Notes under the pieces: model-generated
Told to the model about the DNA's origin: nothing
Seen by the model: the letters and a program-made list of their open reading frames with translations, nothing else
Databases searched by the model: none
Translations under genes and position numbers: made by a program
Assembly (NCBI GenBank): GCA_964458125.1
Contig: CAYWHE010000207.1
Coordinates: 1 to 7,355 of the forward strand
From: CAYWHE01 sp964458125
GTDB taxonomy: Bacteria; Bacteroidota; Bacteroidia; AKYH767-A; OLB10
Direction of reading: 5' to 3'
Length of the DNA: 7,355 bases
Shown: piece by piece, positions 1 through 5,689 of the stretch
Layout of the letters: each line of letters starts with the position of its first letter
How positions within the stretch are numbered: the stretch's first letter is position 1

Positions 1-768
1 TTCATACAAATGCTGCCAGATGTCCCGGTCCTTCCTTTTCCTGATGAGGAATCGATTATTGTAATTGATAAACAAGTAATTAAAGTATCTTGAACGGGGC
101 CCGGCCATTTTAATTTTAACGGGTAAGGATTGGATCATACCTTTATTATAGGCATAACATTCCTGCCTAAACGGGCATTGATCGCATAATGGATTTCGAA
201 CCCGGCAATGCAGGGATCCGAATTCCATGATGGCCTGGTTGAACAGGCCGGGTTTTTTTTTATCCAGCAGTTCCCCTGCCAGAGCGGTGAATTGCTTTTT
301 GCCTGCAGGAGTATTAATGGGCGTGTCAAGGCCATAAAACCTCGATAAAAACCGGAACACATTTCCGTCCACGACGGCATGGGGAAGGTTGAAGGCAAAA
401 CTGGCAATGGCTGCCGCAGTATATTCACCAACGCCTTTCAGTTTGAGCAGTTCTGCATAAGCAGCGGGAAACCGTCCGTAATGTCCAGCCACCAGGGCAT
501 TTGCCGCTGCATGCATGTTTCTCGCACGGCTGTAATAGCCCAAACCCTGCCAGAGCCGAAGCACTTTTTCTTCGGATGCAGCAGCCAGGTCGGTAACTGT
601 TGGAAAGGTCTCCAGGAAACGGTTGAAATAGGGAAGACCCTGGTCGACACGGGTTTGCTGCAAAATTATTTCAGAAAGCCAGATCACATAAGGATCACGG
701 CTGTTACGCCAGGGGAGATCGCGTTTGTTTGCCTCGTACCAGCGGATTAAGGTTTTATGAACCGGCAT
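1..768 (-). CDS. mutY: A/G-specific adenine DNA glycosylase MutY (3' end outside window)
   Basis: Base-excision-repair glycosylase that removes adenine mispaired with 8-oxoguanine. 256 codons are visible with no stop, so the C-terminus lies beyond the left edge. Seen: the N-terminal RDLPWR segment (residues 17-21); SEIILQQTRV with the expected catalytic Glu33; the helix-hairpin-helix LKGVGEYTAAAIA (110-122) with catalytic Asp134 in AVVDGNV; and four cluster cysteines C188, C195, C198 and C204 in the C-x6-C-x2-C-x5-C spacing of the [4Fe-4S] loop. These positions run four residues behind the E. coli enzyme throughout. From about residue 226 the start of the NUDIX-like 8-oxoG-recognition domain is seen (RYFNYL, DIWQHLYE). 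The ATG at 768 gives the N-terminus expected for the family, with no clear Shine-Dalgarno site. It lies 42 bp behind lipA on the same strand, so co-transcription is likely. A nine-A tract encodes K170-K172. The identification is firm; the missing part is only the window edge. Confidence 0.96.
   Translation of the reverse strand, partial: MPVHKTLIRWYEANKRDLPWRNSRDPYVIWLSEIILQQTRVDQGLPYFNRFLETFPTVTDLAAASEEKVLRLWQGLGYYSRARNMHAAANALVAGHYGRFPAAYAELLKLKGVGEYTAAAIASFAFNLPHAVVDGNVFRFLSRFYGLDTPINTPAGKKQFTALAGELLDKKKPGLFNQAIMEFGSLHCRVRNPLCDQCPFRQECYAYNKGMIQSLPVKIKMAGPRSRYFNYLFINYNNRFLIRKRKDRDIWQHLYE
232..261 (+). terminator. Terminator-like hairpin plus T9, antisense inside mutY
   Basis: On the plus strand GGCCTG (232-237), a six-base loop and CAGGCC (244-249) form a perfect 6-bp stem, followed by GGG and nine T (253-261). 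This has the form of a Rho-independent terminator for plus-strand transcripts. It lies inside the mutY coding frame and no plus-strand gene is seen to its left in the window, so function is uncertain. Read on the mutY strand the same bases are A9, CCC and then the hairpin. Confidence 0.35.
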
Positions 769-784
769 AAAGGGAAGAGTTGAA

Positions 785-797
785 TGGGAAAATCCCA
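785..797 (-). other. Small intercistronic hairpin between lipA and mutY
   Basis: In the 42-bp gap between lipA and mutY, TGGGA (785-789) and TCCCA (793-797) can form a 5-bp stem with a 3-nt loop. No T-tract follows on the minus strand, so it is not a good terminator. It could be an mRNA stability or processing element, or chance. Confidence 0.25.
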
Positions 798-810
798 ACT
801 GAGGTGCCGG

Positions 811-1674
811 TTAAAACAAATGCTTTTCGGCATGATAGGAGGATCGTACCAATGGTCCGCTTTCCACATAACGGAAACCCATATTCAACCCCTCTTCCTT
901 ATATTTTTGAAAGGTGTCCGGATGGATAAACTCGGATACGGGCAGATGTTTTCCCGTGGGTTGCAGGTATTGTCCGAGCGTGAGGATATCCACCCCGGCC
1001 CGGAGGAGGTCATGCATGGTTTCCATTACTTCGGTTTCGGTTTCGCCAAGACCCAGCATCACCCCCGATTTGGTACGTGTACCGGATGCCTTGATGCGGC
1101 TCAATACCTCCAGGCTCCTGTCGTATTTAGCCTGAACACGCACTTCCCTTGTCAGGCGACGGACGGTTTCCAGATTATGGGAAATCACTTCCGGTCTTTC
1201 CGTGATGACACGTTCCAGGTTGTCCCATTTTCCGGCAAAGTCAGGAATCAGGGTTTCCATGGTGGTACCCGGAGAATGCTGCCGGACGGCCCTTATGGTT
1301 TCCGCCCAGATCCGGGAACCGCCATCCGGGAGATCGTCCCGGTCAACGGAGGTGATCACGCAATGTTTAACCTGCATCAGCCGTACGGATTCGGCCACCC
1401 GCAATGGCTCCTGCATGTCAACTGTACTGGGCCGACCTGTGGCCACGGCACAAAATCCGCAACTGCGGGTGCAGATATTGCCCAGGATCATAAAGGTCGC
1501 CGTTCCCGCACCCCAGCATTCGCCCATGTTGGGACAGTTTCCGCTTTCGCAGATCGTATGCAGTTTATGACCGGTCACCAGCGACCTCACCTTGCTGTAT
1601 TCCTTGCCAATCGGAAGTTTCACTTTCAGCCACTCCGGCTTCCGGGGGCGCTGTATTGTTTGTTCTCCTTCCAT
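811..1674 (-). CDS. lipA: Lipoyl synthase LipA (radical SAM)
   Basis: Inserts two sulfur atoms into the protein-bound octanoyl group to make the lipoyl cofactor of pyruvate and 2-oxoglutarate dehydrogenases and the glycine cleavage H protein. The 287-residue ORF is complete and near the usual family length. Seen: KPEWLKVKLP at 12-21; auxiliary-cluster cysteines C42, C47 and C53 (C-x4-C-x5-C, CESGNCPNMGEC); the radical-SAM motif C68-x3-C72-x2-C75 (CTRSCGFC); the DRDDLPDGG segment at 111-119; and the C-terminal RSSY (277-280), whose serine ligates the auxiliary cluster in known LipA. All key residues are present. The ATG at 1674 is the only reasonable start, since the next Met is residue 50, inside the cluster motif. 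The gene is divergent from the MCE gene and is followed by mutY. A TAnnTTTG element lies directly before the start codon. Confidence 0.98.
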   Translation of the reverse strand: MEGEQTIQRPRKPEWLKVKLPIGKEYSKVRSLVTGHKLHTICESGNCPNMGECWGAGTATFMILGNICTRSCGFCAVATGRPSTVDMQEPLRVAESVRLMQVKHCVITSVDRDDLPDGGSRIWAETIRAVRQHSPGTTMETLIPDFAGKWDNLERVITERPEVISHNLETVRRLTREVRVQAKYDRSLEVLSRIKASGTRTKSGVMLGLGETETEVMETMHDLLRAGVDILTLGQYLQPTGKHLPVSEFIHPDTFQKYKEEGLNMGFRYVESGPLVRSSYHAEKHLF

Positions 1675-1681
1675 CTGCCGG

Positions 1682-1689
1682 CAAAGGTA
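1682..1689 (-). promoter_or_regulatory. Bacteroidota -7 element upstream of lipA
   Basis: The minus strand reads TACCTTTG, an exact match to the Bacteroidota -7 consensus TAnnTTTG. About 18 bases further upstream TGTGG (1711-1707) is a weak match to the -33 TTG element. Transcription would start only a few bases before the lipA ATG at 1674, giving a very short or leaderless mRNA. The call rests on sequence match and position only. Confidence 0.5.
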
Positions 1690-1866
1690 AATAAAATGGT
1701 TCTATTCCACATTTTATGGTGTTTAAAGACCCGGTAAAACCACTTAGAAAACAGTACAGTTCGATCCTCCTGCTGTTTGTAATAATTTCTAAAGAAAGGG
1801 TCATACGTTTTGTGATTAACGGTTCCGGATCGCATCCGTCTGCATGGGAATGAAATAAATACGGAA

Positions 1867-1874
1867 TAATTTTG
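1867..1874 (+). promoter_or_regulatory. Bacteroidota -7 element, probable MCE/Fe-S promoter
   Basis: TAATTTTG matches the TAnnTTTG consensus exactly and is followed by GCATCTTTG, a local context often seen at promoters in this phylum. No clear TTG is seen at the expected -33 distance. If used, transcription starts near 1880 and leaves a leader of nearly 200 nt before the MCE start at 2077. Confidence 0.42.
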
Positions 1875-2076
1875 CATCTTTGAAAACTCAATTGACAGCC
1901 TCTCCGGATAGGCATGCAATACCGGAAGGATTATGAAATTCAATCTGTTAGGATGAACTCACCAACGTTTGGGGCAGATGAAAAAAGATGCAATCATGTC
2001 CCACTGCCTGCAGGGGGATAGTTCACGCCGGCCGGGCCGGGATGAAGCATGTAAAACGAAAGCCTATTGAACAGGT

Positions 2077-3060
2077 ATGACGATAAAACTTTCCAATGAA
2101 ATCAAGGTAGGCATCCTGGTCACCATAGCCATTGCTGCATTGCTCTGGGGGCTGAATTACCTCAAGGGTCAGGATATTTTCGCTTCGAACAATGATTATT
2201 ATGCCGTCTACGATAACGTGAACGGTCTGGTGGCCACCAATGCCATCATTCTCAACGGTTACAAGGTTGGACAGGTGGCCGGACTGAAATTCCTGCCTGA
2301 TCATTCCGGTCGCATGCTGGCCACGTTCCGGGTGAAGTCGGATGTGTTCATTCCGAAAGATGCCACGGCACGCATTGTCAGCTCCGATCTTTTCGGAAGC
2401 CGTGCTGTGGAAATTGTACTGGGGGTGTCGCCCGATCCTGCCGCCGACGGGGATACGCTGATCCCCGACATACAACCCACCCTCGGTTCTCAAATCCTTC
2501 CCGTTAAGGACAAGGCCGAGCAACTCATTGTTTCCATCGACTCCTTATCAGTGGCCATCCGTGAGATTCTCAATCCTCAGACCAGGAAAAATTTAACGGA
2601 AGCCATTGAAGGATTGCATAAAACAGTGGCCAACCTGGAGCATGCTTCAGGCAGTATCGATCACCTGGTTTCATCGGATCAGAGCAAACTGAACAGGATA
2701 CTTGCCAACGTGGAGAGTATTTCCATGAACCTGAAAAACAACAATGAAAAAATTGCCCGCATCCTGAAAAATTTATCCCAGTTGAGCGATACCCTGGTCA
2801 GGGCGCAGGTGGCCTCCGCAGTGAACAACGCCAACAAGGCCCTTGCCGAAGCGGCAGCCGTGATTGCCAAAATCAACAAAGGGCAGGGTTCTTTGGGTTT
2901 GCTGCTGAATAACGACAGCCTGTACAAAAATTTAAACAACAGCGCTGCCGACCTGGATAAGCTGCTCATCGACCTGAAGGCCAACCCGAAGCGCTATGTC
3001 AGCATTTCCGTATTCGGTGGAGGGAAGTCGAAAACCGCCGCGCCCAAAGCGAAAAAATAA
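2077..3060 (+). CDS. MCE/MlaD-family lipid-transport protein
   Basis: Predicted inner-membrane-anchored, periplasmic lipid-binding protein of the MCE (mammalian cell entry) family, which includes MlaD, the substrate-binding part of ABC phospholipid transporters. 327 residues. Seen: a short polar N-terminus, one membrane helix at about 10-28 (VGILVTIAIAALLWGL), and one MCE domain at about 38-116 containing NGLVATNAIILNGYKVGQV and DLFGSRAVEIVLG. A long helical, Asn/Ala-rich coiled region spans about 145-265. The tail has GSLGLLLNNDSLYKNL (271-286) and NPKRYVSISVFG (303-314), typical of Bacteroidota single-MCE proteins, then a basic Lys/Ala end. The ATG at 2077 fits the family N-terminus, and an in-frame TGA at 2068 prevents a longer form. 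The Fe-S gene follows after 21 bp. No MlaE or MlaF partner is in the window. The family is sure; the lipid carried is unknown. Confidence 0.93.
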   Translation: MTIKLSNEIKVGILVTIAIAALLWGLNYLKGQDIFASNNDYYAVYDNVNGLVATNAIILNGYKVGQVAGLKFLPDHSGRMLATFRVKSDVFIPKDATARIVSSDLFGSRAVEIVLGVSPDPAADGDTLIPDIQPTLGSQILPVKDKAEQLIVSIDSLSVAIREILNPQTRKNLTEAIEGLHKTVANLEHASGSIDHLVSSDQSKLNRILANVESISMNLKNNNEKIARILKNLSQLSDTLVRAQVASAVNNANKALAEAAAVIAKINKGQGSLGLLLNNDSLYKNLNNSAADLDKLLIDLKANPKRYVSISVFGGGKSKTAAPKAKK

Positions 3061-3081
3061 CCTGCAGGAAAACCGAAACCC

Positions 3082-4389
3082 ATGATGGCATCCCTGGTTT
3101 TTATTCTCCTTCTGATAACGGGATCCTTTCTGTTTATCCGGCGGGTGAATTTCATCTCCCGCAACATTAAACGGGGGCGCGACCTGGACAGGACGGATCG
3201 TCCTGCGGAAAGGTGGAAGACCATGGCCCGTGTGGCGTTGGGACAATCCAAAATGATCACCAGGCCGGTGCCGGCTTTTTTTCACCTGCTCATTTATGCC
3301 GGGTTTATCATCATCAATATCGAGGTGCTGGAAATCATGATTGACGGCATCTTCGGCACGCACCGCATTTTTGCTGTTGCCGGCGGCCTTTATGATTTCC
3401 TGATAGGAGCATTTGAATGGCTGGCCATTGGGGTGCTGGCTGCCTGTGTGGTTTTCCTGGCCCGTCGGAACATCCTCCGTCTGAAAAGATTCAGGATGCG
3501 GGAAATGACCAGCTGGCCCCGCACCGATGCCAATATTATCCTGGTCACGGAAATTACCCTGATGACCGCTTTCCTTTTCATGAACGGTGCAGACCATGTT
3601 TTGCAGGGCCGGGAAGTAGTCCATTATGTTCAGGCAGGTGCCTTCCCCGTGAGCGGGCTGCTGTCCGGCTGGCTATCGGGAATGAACAGCGAATCACTGG
3701 TTATGCTGGAACGCTGCTGCTGGTGGTACCACATCACGGGGATCATGGCTTTCCTGGTGTATGTGCCGTATTCCAAACACTTTCATATCTTCCTGGCCTT
3801 CCCGAACACGTATTACAGCAACCTTGAGGCAAAAGGAAAAATTTCGAATATGCAAAGCGTTACCAACGAGGTGAAACTCATGCTCGATCCTTCAGCTGTT
3901 CCTCCGCCTTCGGATCCCAATGCCCCGCCCCAGCGTTTCGGGGCGAAGGATGTATACGATCTGACCTGGAAGCAGCTCATGGATGCATATTCCTGCACCG
4001 AGTGCGGACGATGCACCTCGGTTTGTCCCGCCAACCTGACCGGGAAGTTATTGTCGCCCCGCAAAATTATGATGGACACGCGTGACCGCCTGGATGAACT
4101 GGGCGCCTTTATCGATAAAAACGGCAGGGACAAGGAGGACGGAAAGAGCCTGCTCAACGATTACATACAACCCGCTGAACTGTGGGCCTGCACCAGTTGC
4201 AATGCCTGCACCGAAGCCTGTCCGGTCAATATCGATCCCCTGTCCGTCATCATCGACATGAGGCGTTACCTGGTTATGGAACAATCCGCAGCACCTGCAG
4301 GACTGAACGGCATGTTCACCAAAATCGAAAACAATGGCGCCCCCTGGCAGTTTTCTGCCACCGACCGGGCAAAATGGATAACGGAATAG
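3082..4389 (+). CDS. Membrane-bound 2x[4Fe-4S] oxidoreductase, heterodisulfide-reductase-related
   Basis: Predicted membrane electron carrier combining a NarI/HdrE-like helical domain with a dicluster ferredoxin domain. 435 residues. Seen: about five membrane helices (2-19, 64-86, 104-127, 151-170, 215-240), with histidines such as H68 and H217 placed within helices and possible haem b ligands (inferred). A soluble domain follows with C305, C308, C311 and C315, then C370, C373, C376 and C380, each C-x2-C-x2-C-x3-C-P, expected to bind two [4Fe-4S] clusters. The end (NNGAPWQFSATDRAKW) is typical of the Bacteroidota family. Two adjacent ATGs (3082, 3085) could start it; AGGAAA at 3066 is a weak ribosome-binding site. 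Its 21-bp spacing from the MCE gene suggests one transcript. From memory, a CCG-domain (cysteine-rich) Fe-S subunit often follows this gene in related genomes; none is found here. Electron donor, acceptor and physiological role are unknown. Confidence 0.92.
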   Translation: MMASLVFILLLITGSFLFIRRVNFISRNIKRGRDLDRTDRPAERWKTMARVALGQSKMITRPVPAFFHLLIYAGFIIINIEVLEIMIDGIFGTHRIFAVAGGLYDFLIGAFEWLAIGVLAACVVFLARRNILRLKRFRMREMTSWPRTDANIILVTEITLMTAFLFMNGADHVLQGREVVHYVQAGAFPVSGLLSGWLSGMNSESLVMLERCCWWYHITGIMAFLVYVPYSKHFHIFLAFPNTYYSNLEAKGKISNMQSVTNEVKLMLDPSAVPPPSDPNAPPQRFGAKDVYDLTWKQLMDAYSCTECGRCTSVCPANLTGKLLSPRKIMMDTRDRLDELGAFIDKNGRDKEDGKSLLNDYIQPAELWACTSCNACTEACPVNIDPLSVIIDMRRYLVMEQSAAPAGLNGMFTKIENNGAPWQFSATDRAKWITE

Positions 4390-4652
4390 GCGGGAAAGTT
4401 CACCTCCCCAAAAAAAACCGGGAAGCCGGGATACAAACCGGTTGGACAGATGGTAAACCATCATGAAGATGACAGTACTTTTTGAAAAATCAAATCTTTG
4501 CGCTCTTCATATATTTGTGGGTTGTACTTTAAACTGTAACAAGTTTCATTGCTGATGATAAAAAAAGTTTTAGTCTTTTTTAAAACCGCATCCAAATCGC
4601 GCATAATCGAAAGAAATGTTTATCTTTCAGTTAATTTATTAGCATCATTTCC
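4390..4652. other. A+T-rich gap between the Fe-S gene and deoC
   Basis: 263 bp without a convincing gene. AACCGG (4416-4421) and CCGGTT (4438-4443) can pair, but the adjacent A-tract makes this terminator-like only on the minus strand, where no gene precedes it. AAACT/AGTTT (4531-4546) and AAAAAAG/CTTTTTT (4561-4581) are weak A+T-rich hairpins that might end the Fe-S transcript or lie in the deoC leader. In-frame reading past the Fe-S stop shows no sign of a decayed CCG-domain subunit. Confidence 0.55.
4510..4517 (+). promoter_or_regulatory. Bacteroidota -7 element upstream of deoC
   Basis: TATATTTG matches TAnnTTTG exactly. The nearest TTTG candidates upstream (4481-4484 and 4497-4500) are not at the usual 19-21 base spacing. 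Use would give a leader of roughly 130 nt before the GTG start. A one-mismatch element (TATCTTTC) at 4620-4627, closer to the start, is an alternative. Confidence 0.38.
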
Positions 4653-5558
4653 GTGATTACATCAAAATTTATTCTTCCCACTTCTCCCGTCATCGACCAG
4701 GTCGGTGTGGACGAACGCGTATCGAGGCTGGGAAAAAGAAGCATAAAAAAGGAATCCAAGGTGCAGGCCCTGACCCTGGCGTTAAGCATGATGGATCTCA
4801 CCACCCTTGAAGCCCGTGACACGCCCGGCAAGGTGATGCAGCTTTGCGCAAAAGCAATGAGGCCCTGCGAAGCGCTGCCCGAATTGCCTCCGGTGGCCGC
4901 TGTCTGCGTGTATCCCAACCTGGTGGGTGTGGCAAAAAAAGCCCTGGGAATCAGCGGGGTGAAGGTGGCCGCTGTATCAACGGCCTTTCCAAGCGGCATG
5001 TCTACGCGGAAAGTGAAGCTCGAAGAAACACGTTTTGCCGTAAACGAAGGAGCCGATGAAATCGATATGGTCATCTCCCGGGGAAAGTTTCTGCAGGGTG
5101 AGTATGCTTATGTTTCGGATGAAATTGCAGCCGTGAAGGAAGCCTGCGGACAGGCGCATTTAAAAGTGATACTGGAAACCGGAGAGCTTTCCACCCTCGA
5201 CAATGTAAGAAAGGCCAGTGATATTGCCATGCATGCAGGAGCCGATTTTATTAAGACTTCGACCGGAAAAGTGCAGCCTGCCGCCACACTGCCGGTTACC
5301 CTGGTGATGCTGGAAGCCATCCGCGATTTTTATTATAAGGAAGGCAAACGCATCGGTATGAAACCTGCAGGAGGTATTGCCACGGCCAGACTGGCCCTGA
5401 ATTACCTGGTCATGCTCAGGGAGACGCTGGGAAAGGAATGGCTCACGCCCAACCTCTTCCGCTTCGGGGCCAGTTCACTCGCCAATGATGTGCTGATGCA
5501 ACTGATGAAGGAAAAAACAGGTGTATACCAGAGCGTGGATTATTTTTCAAAGGATTGA
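4653..5558 (+). CDS. deoC: Deoxyribose-phosphate aldolase DeoC (class I)
   Basis: Cleaves 2-deoxy-D-ribose 5-phosphate to glyceraldehyde 3-phosphate and acetaldehyde in deoxynucleoside salvage; cytoplasmic TIM barrel. 301 residues, longer than the roughly 260 of E. coli but normal for Bacteroidota forms, which carry an N-terminal helical extension. Seen: MDLTTLEARDT (47-57), the strand VAAVCVYPN (81-89), EIDMVIS with Asp138 (equivalent of E. coli Asp102), DFIKTSTGK with Schiff-base Lys201 (E. coli Lys167), GMKPAGG with Lys237 (E. coli Lys201), and RFGASSLAND near the end for phosphate binding. All catalytic residues are present. The start is GTG at 4653. An in-frame TAA at 4632 limits extension and no ATG lies between; the next Met pair (46-47) would cut away conserved sequence. 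There is no clear Shine-Dalgarno site. The 263-bp gap suggests separate transcription from the Fe-S gene. It is convergent with the T9SS gene. Confidence 0.97.
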   Translation: MITSKFILPTSPVIDQVGVDERVSRLGKRSIKKESKVQALTLALSMMDLTTLEARDTPGKVMQLCAKAMRPCEALPELPPVAAVCVYPNLVGVAKKALGISGVKVAAVSTAFPSGMSTRKVKLEETRFAVNEGADEIDMVISRGKFLQGEYAYVSDEIAAVKEACGQAHLKVILETGELSTLDNVRKASDIAMHAGADFIKTSTGKVQPAATLPVTLVMLEAIRDFYYKEGKRIGMKPAGGIATARLALNYLVMLRETLGKEWLTPNLFRFGASSLANDVLMQLMKEKTGVYQSVDYFSKD

Positions 5559-5689
5559 AAATATGTTTTGGACAGGTTCTTTTTAAACAAATGGTTGGTT
5601 AAACAGACTATGACAATTTCTGTTCTATCAACTTTTATGGTGGTTTTATAAGATCGAATTCCTTCCGGTGCAAGCGTCAATTTAATTGA
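5559..5689. other. Convergent intergenic gap, no clear terminator
   Basis: 131 bp between the ends of deoC and the minus-strand T9SS gene. It is A+T-rich. TTAAACA occurs twice (5583-5589 and 5599-5605). TCAATT-T-AATTGA (5677-5689) is a perfect 13-bp inverted repeat directly after the T9SS gene's stop, but its spacer is too short for a normal hairpin loop. No G+C-rich stem with a T-tract is visible for either gene. Confidence 0.5.

Larger units (their letters stand above)
1675..2076. other. Divergent intergenic region between lipA and the MCE gene
   Basis: About 400 bp with no convincing gene. It holds the lipA promoter at the left end and a plus-strand TAnnTTTG element at 1867. A short inverted repeat, CGGAT/ATCCG with a 3-nt spacer, lies at 1826-1838. 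Downstream of the plus promoter are three very short reading frames: 1933-1956 (7 codons), 1953-2021 (22 codons) and 1978-2070 (30 codons). The last is in the same frame as the MCE gene and ends at a TGA two codons before its ATG. None resembles a known peptide. A G+C-rich patch lies at about 2025-2042. No tRNA, known riboswitch or amidase remnant was recognised. Confidence 0.6.

Noticed and set aside
135..650. Minus-strand frames at 135-431 and 438-650 and a plus-strand frame at 379-750
   Set aside because: They overlap the mutY frame, which is continuous from 768 to 1 with every MutY motif in register. They have no recognisable product.
784..1737. Long plus-strand frame of 317 codons opposite lipA
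   Set aside because: Antisense to lipA, whose Fe-S motifs are all intact; the plus-strand translation has no recognisable domain and arises from codon bias of the real gene.
1565..1943. Two minus-strand frames crossing the lipA start and the intergenic region
   Set aside because: They overlap lipA in other frames and show no family resemblance. The intergenic part has no coding character.
2932..3624. 230-codon minus-strand frame opposite the MCE/Fe-S junction
   Set aside because: Antisense to two well-identified genes and no recognisable motif; its composition is that of a shadow frame.
4410..4443. AACCGG/CCGGTT stem with an A/T-tract resembling a terminator
   Set aside because: The T-tract follows the stem only on the minus strand, and no minus-strand gene lies to its right before the T9SS gene, so there is nothing for it to terminate.
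4048..4466. Minus-strand 138-codon frame and plus-strand 94-codon frame at the end of the Fe-S gene
   Set aside because: Both are shadows of the dicluster ferredoxin domain. The plus-strand one was considered as a remnant of a CCG-domain partner, but has no matching cysteine motifs.
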